This document shows, piece by piece, positions 1 through 9,360 of a stretch of 64,000 nt of DNA. The position numbers and the translations under genes were made by a program. The stretch's first letter is position 1, and every line of letters starts with the position of its first letter. Under the pieces are notes generated by a model, which saw only the letters and a program-made list of their open reading frames with translations, did not search any database and was not told where the DNA came from. The stretch is from Clostridia bacterium. GTDB lineage: Bacteria; Bacillota; Peptococcia; DRI-13; SM3-B62. The DNA lies in contig JAHDQS010000033.1 in assembly GCA_018433675.1 (NCBI GenBank), forward strand, positions 86,007-150,006. Reading direction: 5' to 3'.

Positions 1-755
1 GCAAGAAGATCGGCCATAGCCGGATACACCCTGTTCTCAAAGAGACCCTTTTTAGAGAAATACTCTCTGTATTTTTTTATCGCTGTTTCGCCCTCCTCGT
101 CATTAAAACCATAGTACTCCCAAAATGACTCCTTCAAGGGCGGCCCGATAAATTTAATAAGACTTTCTAAATTGGGCTCGTTGATACCGAATGAGGCCAG
201 CGCATATTGTACCGACTTGGTAATACCCTCTTTGGGATCGGTGAGAGTACCGTCCAAATCAAACAGGATGACATCATATGTCCTTTCTCCTTTGGCACAA
301 AGCATCTTGGCCATTCTGTTGTAACACAAGACCTGCCGTTTGGGTGTAATGATCCTTTCATATTTTATCGGCTCGTAGCCTCTTTTTAAATACATATTGT
401 ACGCGGGGAAAGAAGAATCAAGCACCGTTGTGGCATAACCCGCCTTTTCCGCCCGTTGTTCGAGCCTATCCAGCAACAAACTGCCGCAACCGCTGTTTTG
501 GTATTCCGGCAGAACAAAAACCCTCTTGATTTCATTTTTAAAAAGCGAACCTGTTCCGATAGTCTTTTCCCCAAGTTTGGCCAGCAAAACGTATTCCCTG
601 CCAACAGCCTTCTCAATGCTATCCGGGGAGTGGTAGTTTAAAAAGAAATTTACCACATCCTCGGGATAATAATTAGGATAAACCTTTGTAACAGTCACCC
701 GAACAATATCATGTATTGTTTGTACATCCTGCTCTGTTGCTTTAAACAACTTCAA
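1..755 (-). CDS. GNAT acetyltransferase-HAD hydrolase fusion, partial at left edge
   Basis: One open frame runs from a TTG start at 755 off the left edge (about 251 residues visible). Residues 1-140 read as a GNAT N-acetyltransferase, with the acetyl-CoA loop region VFVLPEYQNSGCGSLLLD and the late motif YNMYLKRGYE. After a short linker, residues about 160-251 begin a HAD-superfamily hydrolase: DVILFDLDGTLTD carries the nucleophile Asp, followed by a cap of the phosphoglycolate-phosphatase type. The TTG is chosen because GGAGGT lies 7 bases upstream and TGA directly precedes it in frame. The nearby ATG opens a frame that stops at once. Substrates of both halves are unknown. The C-terminal HAD motifs lie outside the window. 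Domain calls are firm; the joint role is not. Confidence 0.8.
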   Translation of the reverse strand, partial: MKLFKATEQDVQTIHDIVRVTVTKVYPNYYPEDVVNFFLNYHSPDSIEKAVGREYVLLAKLGEKTIGTGSLFKNEIKRVFVLPEYQNSGCGSLLLDRLEQRAEKAGYATTVLDSSFPAYNMYLKRGYEPIKYERIITPKRQVLCYNRMAKMLCAKGERTYDVILFDLDGTLTDPKEGITKSVQYALASFGINEPNLESLIKFIGPPLKESFWEYYGFNDEEGETAIKKYREYFSKKGLFENRVYPAMADLL

Positions 756-787
756 CTCTCATACCTCCGTTTTTTCATCCCCCAAAA

Positions 788-1333
788 TCAGAGGCTCATG
801 CTGCCATCACCGACAGACTTGATATATCCAATCAATTCTTCAAGGTTTTCCTTCCTTGTAAAATCCACAGGATTTTCATAAGCGGCAAGCATGCCTCTAT
901 CGTCTGCTGTTAATTCCTTTTTCCTTTTCAAATATATTTTTAATATTATCATCATCATCTTATCTTTAAAACTTAGTTTGCTGTAGTCAAAACCACCCCG
1001 TAAATAGAAGAAAGGAATCTGCTCTTGTTGTTCCACATAAAAATTTCTATTCCTTATTTCATCAATCACTTCTTTTCTGACCGGAGACGCCCCGGTCGCA
1101 AAGACAATAATCTTTTTACCCTGAAGTTTATCAAGGTCTCTGGTTATCATCTTCACCCCGTTGATTCCACCGGCGTATAAACCTCCACCGTAGATTATCA
1201 TGTCATAGTCTGTTAGCTTTTCAACAGGGCACTTTGAGGCTTCAAAAACATCAGCGGGCAGTTCCTGGGCCAACCATTCGGCATACTTTTTTGTAAAGCC
1301 TGTTTTTGAACGATATACCACTGCAATTCTCAT
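788..1333 (-). CDS. flavodoxin-domain protein (Flavodoxin_5 type)
   Basis: This 181-residue protein starts MRIAVVYRSKTGFTKKYAEW, with the flavodoxin phosphate-binding loop (SKTGFT) immediately after strand 1. Further typical pieces are DYDMIIYGGGLYAG (FMN-contact loop) and KIIVFATGAS. The family binds FMN and acts in electron transfer or as a protoporphyrinogen-oxidase-like (HemG) enzyme. The C-terminal third is basic (LKIYLKRKKEL) and could make membrane contact, as in HemG-type members, but no clear transmembrane helix is seen. It lies 32 bp upstream of the GNAT-HAD gene on the same strand, so the two may be co-transcribed. The specific redox partner cannot be told from the sequence. Confidence 0.75.
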   Translation of the reverse strand: MRIAVVYRSKTGFTKKYAEWLAQELPADVFEASKCPVEKLTDYDMIIYGGGLYAGGINGVKMITRDLDKLQGKKIIVFATGASPVRKEVIDEIRNRNFYVEQQEQIPFFYLRGGFDYSKLSFKDKMMMIILKIYLKRKKELTADDRGMLAAYENPVDFTRKENLEELIGYIKSVGDGSMSL

Positions 1334-1523
1334 TTTGCATCTCTTCCTTCCGCTATCATACTTACAACTTTTCTCATTATACTATTCAACAAATCCTCAA
1401 AATTTCCTTGCCTTTCAAGGTAGAAATCATACTTGTCTCATTTGTTATTAGACTGCCCGTATAAATAAAAAGAAAATGCACAAAAAATATAGATGTCAAA
1501 ACAATGTCTATGGAGGGATCTTC

Positions 1524-3275
1524 TTGTACGAGCACGGATACGAAACCATATCTACAAACGAGTATGAACCCATATTTCTAAAATGGAGAGAAAGGAGCAC
1601 CATTCCGGATCTCCGAGAAGAGTTGACTGCTATCGAACAAAACCCCGACGAAATCATCGACCGTTTTTACAAAAACTTGGAGTTCGGCACCGGCGGCATG
1701 AGAGGAGTTATCGGGGCAGGCCTTAACCGTATGAATATCTATACCGTCCGTAAAGCCACTCAAGGACTGGCTAATTATATCAATAAAACGACGGCACCTG
1801 CCGAAAGGAAAGTCGTAATAGCCTATGATTCACGCCATAAATCAAAGGATTTCGCCCAAGAGGCCGCTTTGGTATTGGTGAATAACAGCATTAAAGCCTT
1901 CCTGTTTGAAGATATCACCCCTACTCCCCTTTTATCTTTTGCCGTCAGAGAACTTAAGACTTTTTTCGGTATCGTCGTAACCGCCAGCCATAACCCAAAA
2001 GAATACAATGGTTACAAGGTCTACTGCAGTCACGGCGGCCAAATCACAGACGAACTTGCAACACTTCTGACCGCGGAGATTGAAAGGATCACCGATGTAT
2101 TTGATATTGGAACCGCGGAGATGGACAAAGCCTTAAATGACGGGATGCTGATCTGGCTCAAAGACGAAATCCTCAATAAGTATGTAAACGCCACCCAAAA
2201 ACTTATTCTCAATAAACAACTCATCACCCAAAATTCTTCCGACTTGAAAGTAGTCTATTCCCCCCTGCACGGTACCGGTCTCGTTCCTTTGACCAAGCTT
2301 TTTGCAACCTGCGGCTTTAATAACTTGCATCCGGTTGCGGAACAAGCCAAAGCCGACCCTGATTTTCCCACAGTTGTCTCTCCCAACCCGGAGGAAGACG
2401 CAGCCGCCGCACTCTCTCTCCAAACTGCCGAAAAAATCGATGCCGATCTCATTATGCTCACCGATCCGGACGCCGATCGCCTGGGTGTTATTGTCAAGGA
2501 TGAAAAGGGACGTTTCGTCAGACTAACCGGTAATCAAATCGGTGCTTTGCTTATCGATTACCTGCTGCAGACTCGCTCCCGTCTCAACACACTTCCCGCT
2601 AACGGTGTCATAATAAAAACCATCGTTACTTCCGACCTGGGAGTTGAAATTGCCGCCGATTACGGAGTCAAGCATCTGGACGTCTTGACCGGATTCAAGT
2701 ACATTGGCGAACAAATCGCCGATTTCGTTAAACACGCCGAGCACGTCTTCTTGTTTGGCTACGAGGAAAGCTACGGCTTTCTCATCGGCGATTTTGTACG
2801 GGATAAGGATGCCATACAAACCGCACTGTGCACAGCTGAAGCCGCACTCCATCATAAGACCAACGGCTCCGGTCTCTATCAACGCTTACAAGAGCTCTTC
2901 GCACGATACGGCTATTACCTGGAAGACCAAAAAAACATTCACCTGACAGGAATCGCAGGACAGAAAACAATAAAAAATATTATGGAAACCCTTAGGCAGG
3001 CTCTTCCTCAACCGCTGCAGCGTTTAGGGATAATCTCCGTTAAGGACTATCAAAGCGGTGTGGAAACACCTATCAATCTACCGCTTTCCGATGTGCTCTA
3101 TTACCGACTGCAGCAGGACAGTTGGTGCTGCGTAAGACCGTCAGGCACGGAACCTAAACTGAAGATATATTTTGGAGTCAGGGAAAAAAACCGCACAGCT
3201 GCGGAAAAACGTCTCGCCCAACTCAAGGAGGCCTTTTTTACAGTACTGCAACCCTGGTTTGAAGACATTCGCTGA
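1524..3275 (+). CDS. pgcA: phosphoglucomutase / phosphomannomutase
   Basis: Alpha-D-phosphohexomutase interconverting glucose-6-phosphate and glucose-1-phosphate, which feeds ADP-glucose synthesis by the neighbouring glgC. All four family motifs are present: phosphoserine loop TASHNPKEYNGYK (about residue 155), metal loop DPDADRLGV (about 313), sugar loop GYEESYGF (about 411) and phosphate-binding RPSGTEPKLKIYF (about 537). The length, 583 residues, matches Bacillus PgcA. The start is taken as TTG at 1524 because GGAGGG lies 6 bases upstream; the in-frame ATG at 1476 has no ribosome binding site. It is the only plus-strand gene in this part and converges on malQ, with 43 bp between the stops. 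Confidence 0.9.
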   Translation: MYEHGYETISTNEYEPIFLKWRERSTIPDLREELTAIEQNPDEIIDRFYKNLEFGTGGMRGVIGAGLNRMNIYTVRKATQGLANYINKTTAPAERKVVIAYDSRHKSKDFAQEAALVLVNNSIKAFLFEDITPTPLLSFAVRELKTFFGIVVTASHNPKEYNGYKVYCSHGGQITDELATLLTAEIERITDVFDIGTAEMDKALNDGMLIWLKDEILNKYVNATQKLILNKQLITQNSSDLKVVYSPLHGTGLVPLTKLFATCGFNNLHPVAEQAKADPDFPTVVSPNPEEDAAAALSLQTAEKIDADLIMLTDPDADRLGVIVKDEKGRFVRLTGNQIGALLIDYLLQTRSRLNTLPANGVIIKTIVTSDLGVEIAADYGVKHLDVLTGFKYIGEQIADFVKHAEHVFLFGYEESYGFLIGDFVRDKDAIQTALCTAEAALHHKTNGSGLYQRLQELFARYGYYLEDQKNIHLTGIAGQKTIKNIMETLRQALPQPLQRLGIISVKDYQSGVETPINLPLSDVLYYRLQQDSWCCVRPSGTEPKLKIYFGVREKNRTAAEKRLAQLKEAFFTVLQPWFEDIR

Positions 3276-3318
3276 ACAGCAACATACATCTGTTGCGCAG
3301 ATTGAACTCCCTATCCAC

Positions 3319-4809
3319 TCAAGATCTGTCATGCTTTACCGTCAATGCCGCTAATCTTTCCGTCAATTCTGCTGTTAAGCATTCTCTGCCAAATCGCCAC
3401 TCCCAATTGTCGCCCACTGTTCCCGGAGTGTTCATTCTGGCGCTGCTGTCCAGACCTAAATGATCTTGCAGCGGCACAATCGCCATCCGGGCATTACTCC
3501 GGAAAATGCTTTCGATCAGGCTTTGGCAAATATCCTGGATTTCTTGCCTCTCAAAACGTCTCTTGAGGGTGTCCGTCACCGTTTTCGTGTACCATCCCAG
3601 CAGGGTATCATTGTCGTGGGTACCCGTATAGTATACATAATTATCTGTCTCAGACTCTTTTACGACCTGCTCTTTGTCAACAAACTGCAGAACCTTCATT
3701 CCCGTATAACGAAAAGCATCCCTGAGCGCGTATACCTCCGGCGTAATATACCCTAAATCCTCGGCCACCACAGGTAATTCCCCCAGATATTTCTCCAATA
3801 CAGAGAAAAATTTCTCGCCCGGGCCCTTCACCCACCTTCCGTTAACAGCCGTTTCGGCTCCGCCTTCTACTTCCCAATAAGCCTCAAAGCCCCTAAAGTG
3901 ATCTATCCGCACAATATCAACCATCTCCAACAACAGTTTAAACCTTTCTCTCCACCAGTAATAATCGTCTTCTGCCATCACCTCCCACCTGTAATGGGGA
4001 TTTCCCCATAACTGCCCGGTATGGCTGAAGAAATCCGGCGGAACACCGGCCAACTTGGCAGGATAACCTTTTTCATCGAGTTCGAAAAGCCGGGAATTGA
4101 CCCAGGCATCACTGCTGTCATAACAGATAAACAGCGGCAAATCACCCATGATTGCCACCCCGTTTTTTACTGCATATTCCTTCAATGACTTCCATTGACT
4201 GAAAAATTTATATTGTAAAAAAAGATGATACTGCACATTTTCAGCCAGCAGGTTTTCAAAATACCCTCTGGTTTTCTTTTCTCTCCAGGCTATGTCTTTA
4301 TCCCATTCGTTCCAAGGCCTATTATCATAGTATTCCTTCAGGGCCATAAACAAAGCAAAATCATGCAGCCAATAGCAGTTTTTTTCTAAAAACGCAAAGA
4401 AACCCTGATCAACAGTACACTGTCTAAACCGACTATAAGCCTTTTTCAACAAACCGTACTTGTACTCTTTAACCTCCCGATAAGCGATTCTGTTTTCCGG
4501 AAAAACCGGGGCATCTTGTATCTCTTCACTTGTCAACAGCCCCTCGTGTCGAAGGTAATCAATGCTAACCAACAGAGGATTGCCCGCAAAGGCCGAATAC
4601 GATTGATACGGGGATTCTCCGTAGCCAACCGGATGCAGGGGCAATACCTGCCAGATCTTTTGCTTGCTGTCTTTGAGAAAATCAACAAATCGGTAGGCTT
4701 CTGCACCAAGCTCCCCTATGCCATACCGTGAAGGAAGCGAAATGGGATGCAGCAAAATACCGCTGCTTCTTTTTGTCTGTTCCAAACACCGCATTACATC
4801 AAGGTTCAA
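3319..4809 (-). CDS. malQ: 4-alpha-glucanotransferase (GH77)
   Basis: Amylomaltase that transfers alpha-1,4-glucan segments between maltodextrins and releases glucose; in this operon it would process the short chains left by phosphorylase. The 496-residue length is typical of bacterial MalQ. GH77 hallmarks are visible: the N-terminal SGILLHPISLPSRYGIGELG, the nucleophile region VDIVRIDHFRGF (about residue 298), the acid/base Glu in VVAEDLGYITPEV (about 345) and the third acid in YTGTHDNDTLLGW (about 396). Its ATG overlaps the stop of the upstream GH13 gene by 4 bases (ATGA), so translation is probably coupled. It is the last gene of the glycogen operon. Confidence 0.93.
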   Translation of the reverse strand: MNLDVMRCLEQTKRSSGILLHPISLPSRYGIGELGAEAYRFVDFLKDSKQKIWQVLPLHPVGYGESPYQSYSAFAGNPLLVSIDYLRHEGLLTSEEIQDAPVFPENRIAYREVKEYKYGLLKKAYSRFRQCTVDQGFFAFLEKNCYWLHDFALFMALKEYYDNRPWNEWDKDIAWREKKTRGYFENLLAENVQYHLFLQYKFFSQWKSLKEYAVKNGVAIMGDLPLFICYDSSDAWVNSRLFELDEKGYPAKLAGVPPDFFSHTGQLWGNPHYRWEVMAEDDYYWWRERFKLLLEMVDIVRIDHFRGFEAYWEVEGGAETAVNGRWVKGPGEKFFSVLEKYLGELPVVAEDLGYITPEVYALRDAFRYTGMKVLQFVDKEQVVKESETDNYVYYTGTHDNDTLLGWYTKTVTDTLKRRFERQEIQDICQSLIESIFRSNARMAIVPLQDHLGLDSSARMNTPGTVGDNWEWRFGRECLTAELTERLAALTVKHDRS

Positions 4810-6743
4810 CCCTTTTCATCTCCCACTTGTCCTTCTTGGTGTAAAAACACTCTGCCTTCCAGCGGGGAGAGCACAAATTCCTCTGCCTCCTCTTGTATTT
4901 GAAGGGGATCCTTTGGCCGTTCGGTCAACAATTCTTGCCATAAGCCCTTACCCCAAAGCCCCAATTTAAGAGTAATAACATGCGCACTCACCGCGTTTCT
5001 GTTAATAACAACCGCAATCGTTTCCTTCCCATATCTTCTGATAAAACCGTAGACATCACCCTCAGCATATAAAAGCTTCCAAACTCCTTTTTTTAAAGCT
5101 TCACTGCCGTTACGCAGCATAATTGTCCTGCTGTACCAATTCACCAACTCCGCTTCCTCCCTACCCCAGGGATACGGCCCCCTGTTGAACGGGTCCGCAT
5201 ACCCTTCCATTCCTGCCTCATCCCCATAGTAGACACACGGCACCCCCGGAAAAGTCATTTGCCATAACACAGCCAACTTCAAACGGGCGATTCCCAACTC
5301 GCGTTGGGCCTGAGTTAATCTCACTTTTTCCTGTTCGGCCTCATTTAGGACATCCTGTGGTAAACCCTCTCCCAATAGGGTGAGAACACGGGGCACATCA
5401 TGACTTCCCAGCAAATTCATACAGGCATAAAAACAAGGAGCGGGATAATTTTCATAGAGGTTCATCAATTTCCTGTGAGTCAGGAGCGCATCATTTTTCC
5501 CCAGGAAAAACTCTAACAAGATCCTGCGAAAGGGATAGTTCATCACAGAGTCAAGCTCTTCGCCCCAGACAAAAGCTCTGTTTTTCCCATAGCTCACCTT
5601 GTTTGAAGCGTCTTCCCATACCTCCCCGATCAGCACAGAATGGTTATCTTGCTTTTTCATCACTTGGCGCAGTTCCTTGATGAATTCATCGGGCAGCTCA
5701 TCGGCAACATCCAAACGCCATCCCGCAGCCCCCAGCTTCATCCAGTATTTAGCCACGCTGTTCTCGTCATGCATGATAAAGTCTCGGTAGGAAGGCTCCA
5801 TTTCCTCAACGTTTGGCATTGTCCCGATACCCCACCAAGATTCATAGGCATCGGGATAGTGACTGAACCTGAACCATTTATAGTAGGGAGATTCCGGCGA
5901 CTGGTAAGCACCGATATCAGAGTAATTACCCTCTTTGTTGAAATAAATACTGTCACTCCCCGTATGGCTGAAAACTCCGTCCAGAATAACCCTGATACTA
6001 AGCTTGGCCGCCTCCTTACACAGCTGCTCAAATGTTTCGTTTCTGCCGTACATCGGGTCGATTTTGAGATAATCACCGGTATCATATTTATGATTGCTGG
6101 GTGATTCAAAAATCGGATTTAAATAAATAACTCCTATTCCTAATTCCTTTAAATAGGGAAGTTTTTTTATCACTCCCCCTAAGTTACCGCCGAAAAAATT
6201 CCAACGCAAAATACCGTTTGTCTGCGGTTCCCTGATATATATGGGGGTATCGTGCCACTGCCCGTGAATAAGAGAGCCTTTTTTGGGGTTTAGAACCCTC
6301 CCCTCTTCCTGCCCGTTGGCAAAGCGGTCTACAAATATCTGATACATAACTGTTTCACTGAACCATTGTGGTACAACAAAGCTGCCCTTGTACACCGTAA
6401 TCTGATAAGAAGGGGGCACCAATTCTTGCAGCAGACCCAATCCGCCTAGTCTTTGAGGGTTGTTGCCGTAGTAATAAACGTTGCCTTCCCTAATGACAAA
6501 AAAGTAGTACCACATCAACCCCGGGTCAGAGGGAGCGGTCAATACCGCCTCATAAATCCTACCCTCCACCGACGCCATCTCGATATTCTGCTCTTTTCCC
6601 CTCTTCCAGACACGTAAATGAACGGAATCAACAGCTTCCTCCGCTAATACCTTTAACCGCAAAATGATTTCAGTATTACAAGCAACCGCGCCGAAGGGGT
6701 TGCGATAAAAACTGTCCTGGGAATCATGAACGAGCCAACTCAA
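4806..6743 (-). CDS. GH13 alpha-amylase-family enzyme (neopullulanase / cyclomaltodextrinase type)
   Basis: A 645-residue GH13 hydrolase with an N-terminal beta-sandwich region (about residues 1-120) before the TIM barrel, as in neopullulanases and cyclomaltodextrinases. Barrel motifs: MYQIFVDRFANG, VILDGVFSHTG, nucleophile Asp in GWRLDVADELP, catalytic Glu in LIGEVWEDAS, and LLGSHDVPR with the last acid. No signal peptide is seen, so it should act on cytoplasmic glucans. The start is set at TTG 6743: GGAGGG lies 6 bases upstream and the TTG overlaps the glgA stop as TTGA. A longer in-frame extension to 6815 would lie inside glgA and lacks a ribosome binding site. Exact bond specificity cannot be read from the sequence. 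Confidence 0.85.
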   Translation of the reverse strand: MSWLVHDSQDSFYRNPFGAVACNTEIILRLKVLAEEAVDSVHLRVWKRGKEQNIEMASVEGRIYEAVLTAPSDPGLMWYYFFVIREGNVYYYGNNPQRLGGLGLLQELVPPSYQITVYKGSFVVPQWFSETVMYQIFVDRFANGQEEGRVLNPKKGSLIHGQWHDTPIYIREPQTNGILRWNFFGGNLGGVIKKLPYLKELGIGVIYLNPIFESPSNHKYDTGDYLKIDPMYGRNETFEQLCKEAAKLSIRVILDGVFSHTGSDSIYFNKEGNYSDIGAYQSPESPYYKWFRFSHYPDAYESWWGIGTMPNVEEMEPSYRDFIMHDENSVAKYWMKLGAAGWRLDVADELPDEFIKELRQVMKKQDNHSVLIGEVWEDASNKVSYGKNRAFVWGEELDSVMNYPFRRILLEFFLGKNDALLTHRKLMNLYENYPAPCFYACMNLLGSHDVPRVLTLLGEGLPQDVLNEAEQEKVRLTQAQRELGIARLKLAVLWQMTFPGVPCVYYGDEAGMEGYADPFNRGPYPWGREEAELVNWYSRTIMLRNGSEALKKGVWKLLYAEGDVYGFIRRYGKETIAVVINRNAVSAHVITLKLGLWGKGLWQELLTERPKDPLQIQEEAEEFVLSPLEGRVFLHQEGQVGDEKG

Positions 6744-8200
6744 GGCGTTCCCTCCTGCCCTTTCAATTTTCGATACAGCATGTGATAGGCACGTGCGGAA
6801 TTTTCCCAACTGCAATCGGTATTAAGCGCATTCCCCACAATCTTAGCCCAGACTTCTTCTTTCCGATATAAACTCAAAGCCCTTCTGATTGTAAAGAAAA
6901 AGTCATCCGCATTATAATTTGTAAAACTAAACCCGTTCCCTTCACCGGTCACCTCGCTATAGGAGAGTACTGTATCCTTCAACCCCCCCGTTTCCCGCAC
7001 TACAGGTAAAGACCCATAACGCAGGGCTATCATTTGGCTCAGCCCGCAGGGTTCAAAAAGCGAAGGCATCAAGTAAATGTCGGACGAGGCATAAATCCTC
7101 CGAGCCAGGCCCTCATCGAAAGAAAGCTTGACCCTCATTCCGACCGGATGTCTCCTTGCCGCATCGGTAAGAATATCTTCGTATTTATCTTCCCCGGTCC
7201 CGAGTATCACCAACTGCAATTCCAGAGAAAGCAGCTCTTCAAGGATGTGGACTAACAAATCCAAACCCTTTTGCGCCGTTAGTCTGCTGACAATACCCAA
7301 CAGAGGAACCCTTTCATTTATCGGCAGTCCAAGCTCTTTTTGCAGCCGCACTTTGTTCTTTTTCTTCTGCTCCACCACCGCGAGGGGATTGTCGTTCTCA
7401 TAGTTTACGGCTATGTAGGGATCTGTTTGAGGATCGTATGCTTCATAGTCCAGACCGTTTAAAATACCTATCAGCTTGCTTTCCTTTTCTCTTACCAAAC
7501 CGTCGAGACCCTCGCCAAAGAAAGGATATTTTATTTCTGCGGCATAAGAGGTGCTAACGGTACTCAGCACGTCAGAATGAATGATTCCGGCCTTCATCAG
7601 GTTAACCTCTCCGTGGTATTCCAACTCGTCTTTGGTAAAGAATTCATCGCCCAAACCCAGGATGTTATGCAAAATCCAGTGGGTGAAAATACCCTGGTAT
7701 TTGAGATTGTGAATGGTAAAAACCGTTTTTATTCCTTGTTTGTCCGGGTCTTCCCGATAGCATGTCTGCAAAAGGAGCGGAACAAGTCCGCTTTGCCAGT
7801 CGTGACAATGCAGTATCTCGGGTTCAAAATCTAAATAAGGCAGACCCTCCAAAACAGCCCGGCAAAAATAAACAAAACGTTCCGCTTCATCGTAATATCC
7901 ATAAACCCCGTCCCTCTTGAAGTAGAACTCATTATCAATAAAATAAAAAGGTACCCCTTTGTAGTCCAACCTGAAAATGCCGCAATACTGATTGCGCCAG
8001 GCCACCGCTGTAGTATACGTTTTGAGCAATCTCATTTTTTGTTGTAAAGATGGGTCGATCGACCCGTATTTAGGCATTATTACCCTGACGTCCACGCCTT
8101 GTTTTCTTAAGTACAAAGGAAGGCTGCCCGCCACCTCGCCCAGGCCTCCTGTTTTGGCGAAGGGCACAGCCTCTGAAGATACAAATAGTACTTTATCCAT
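6740..8200 (-). CDS. glgA: glycogen synthase (GT5)
   Basis: ADP-glucose:alpha-1,4-glucan glucosyltransferase that elongates glycogen. The 486 residues include the N-terminal ADP-glucose motif KTGGLGEVAGSLP (about residues 17-29), the hinge GIVSRLTAQKGLDLL and the C-terminal sugar-nucleotide site PSLFEPCGLSQM with ETGGLKDTV, all diagnostic for GT5. It lies 2 bp downstream of glgD and its stop overlaps the GH13 start. The position between glgD and a debranching-type enzyme is typical of clostridial glycogen operons. Confidence 0.95.
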   Translation of the reverse strand: MDKVLFVSSEAVPFAKTGGLGEVAGSLPLYLRKQGVDVRVIMPKYGSIDPSLQQKMRLLKTYTTAVAWRNQYCGIFRLDYKGVPFYFIDNEFYFKRDGVYGYYDEAERFVYFCRAVLEGLPYLDFEPEILHCHDWQSGLVPLLLQTCYREDPDKQGIKTVFTIHNLKYQGIFTHWILHNILGLGDEFFTKDELEYHGEVNLMKAGIIHSDVLSTVSTSYAAEIKYPFFGEGLDGLVREKESKLIGILNGLDYEAYDPQTDPYIAVNYENDNPLAVVEQKKKNKVRLQKELGLPINERVPLLGIVSRLTAQKGLDLLVHILEELLSLELQLVILGTGEDKYEDILTDAARRHPVGMRVKLSFDEGLARRIYASSDIYLMPSLFEPCGLSQMIALRYGSLPVVRETGGLKDTVLSYSEVTGEGNGFSFTNYNADDFFFTIRRALSLYRKEEVWAKIVGNALNTDCSWENSARAYHMLYRKLKGQEGTP

Positions 8201-8202
8201 AA

Positions 8203-9333
8203 CTAAATAAAAGCTCCCTCTTGAAAATAAGTTGCTCCTCTTTCCACCACAACCGGCTGTTCTTTTGGGGCCTCCAAACGTACACCTTTCCCCACGGCGA
8301 CACCCTTGTCAAGAATGACCCCATCTAAATAAGCCTCCACCTGCACCTCTACCTTAGGCATAATAATACTGTTTCGTACGATAGCCCCTTCTTCGATCTT
8401 GACCTTGCGGAAAACCACACTGTTTTCCACAACACCTGCGATCTGGCAGCCGTTGGCAATTAGAGAATTACTGACCCGACAGGTCCGATAATACTTACTT
8501 GGCGGTCCGTCCTTCCACTTAGTACATATTGGTCCATTGGCAAAAAATAATTCCTGCAGCACTTGCGGCGATAAAAGCTCCATCTGACAGCGATAATAAC
8601 TTACAAGGGAGTTGATTAAAGCAAAATAACCGTCGTAAAAAAAGGCCCGGATATTTAAATCCTCAATTCTTTTCGCCAGCACATCTCGGATCAAATCCCA
8701 CTTGTTGCTGTCGGCACACTCTCGCAAAATATCCACTAACAACTCTTTCTTTAACAAGTACATATCCAAAGAAAGCACCGAACGGATATCCGGTTTTTTG
8801 TTTTCGCCGACTATCAAGCGGCGAATCCTGCCCCCTTCATCCACATCAAAAAATACCTGCCCTTCGTTTTTTCCCCCGGAGCATACCACCGTGATGTCGG
8901 CCCCCGTGTCTAAATGACGTTGAAATACCTTTTGGTAGTCAATATTGCAAACCACATTGCTGCCGGAAATTATCAGTTCTTCTTCCCCCCGGTTTTCAAG
9001 AAAATCGAGATTATGGTAAAAATCCCGCAGATCAACAATACTCCTTCGTCCTGTTTTGCGTCCGTTTGCTGACGGAAGGAAAACCAAGCCTCCGTGTTTT
9101 TTATCAAGACCCCATCCCCGACCGCTTCCCACATGGTCCATGATAGAACGAGACCCGGCCGGAGTGACCAGTCCAATATTATTGATACCCGCATTTACCA
9201 TATTAGATAGGACAAAATCCACCAGCCTGTACTTACCGCCAAAAGGCACAGCGGCCATACAGCGATGATGGGTTATGCTTTTTAGCAGCCGTTCGTTTTT
9301 CATCTGATGCACTAAACCTAAAACCTTCTTCAT
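8203..9333 (-). CDS. glgD: GlgD, glucose-1-phosphate adenylyltransferase-like subunit
   Basis: Paralogue of GlgC that forms a hetero-oligomer with it in many Firmicutes and raises its activity. The protein keeps the overall fold (HRCMAAVPFGGKYRLVDFVLSN, C-terminal left-handed beta-helix repeats such as NSVVFRKVKIEEGAIV), but the N-terminal nucleotide loop reads GLVHQMKNERLL instead of the GGxGxRL seen in GlgC. It is therefore probably non-catalytic or weakly catalytic. The start is set at ATG 9333, which has GGAGG 5 bases upstream; an in-frame TTG at 9345 would put that ribosome binding site inside the gene. It follows glgC by 27 bp. Confidence 0.9.
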   Translation of the reverse strand: MKKVLGLVHQMKNERLLKSITHHRCMAAVPFGGKYRLVDFVLSNMVNAGINNIGLVTPAGSRSIMDHVGSGRGWGLDKKHGGLVFLPSANGRKTGRRSIVDLRDFYHNLDFLENRGEEELIISGSNVVCNIDYQKVFQRHLDTGADITVVCSGGKNEGQVFFDVDEGGRIRRLIVGENKKPDIRSVLSLDMYLLKKELLVDILRECADSNKWDLIRDVLAKRIEDLNIRAFFYDGYFALINSLVSYYRCQMELLSPQVLQELFFANGPICTKWKDGPPSKYYRTCRVSNSLIANGCQIAGVVENSVVFRKVKIEEGAIVRNSIIMPKVEVQVEAYLDGVILDKGVAVGKGVRLEAPKEQPVVVERGATYFQEGAFI

Positions 9334-9360
9334 ATCGACCTCCAACCTGTTACAGGTTCT

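Noticed and set aside
1476..1523. ATG start for phosphoglucomutase
   Set aside because: No ribosome binding site; TTG at 1524 has a strong one and gives the family length.
3278..3296. Small inverted repeat GCAACA/TGTTGC between pgcA and malQ
   Set aside because: Short stem with no T-run on either side; too weak to call a terminator.
5640..6104. 154-codon frame opposite the GH13 gene
   Set aside because: Antisense shadow of a well-supported glycosidase; no start signal.
6744..6815. N-terminal extension of the GH13 enzyme
   Set aside because: It would overlap glgA by 75 bp, lacks a ribosome binding site and has no family counterpart.
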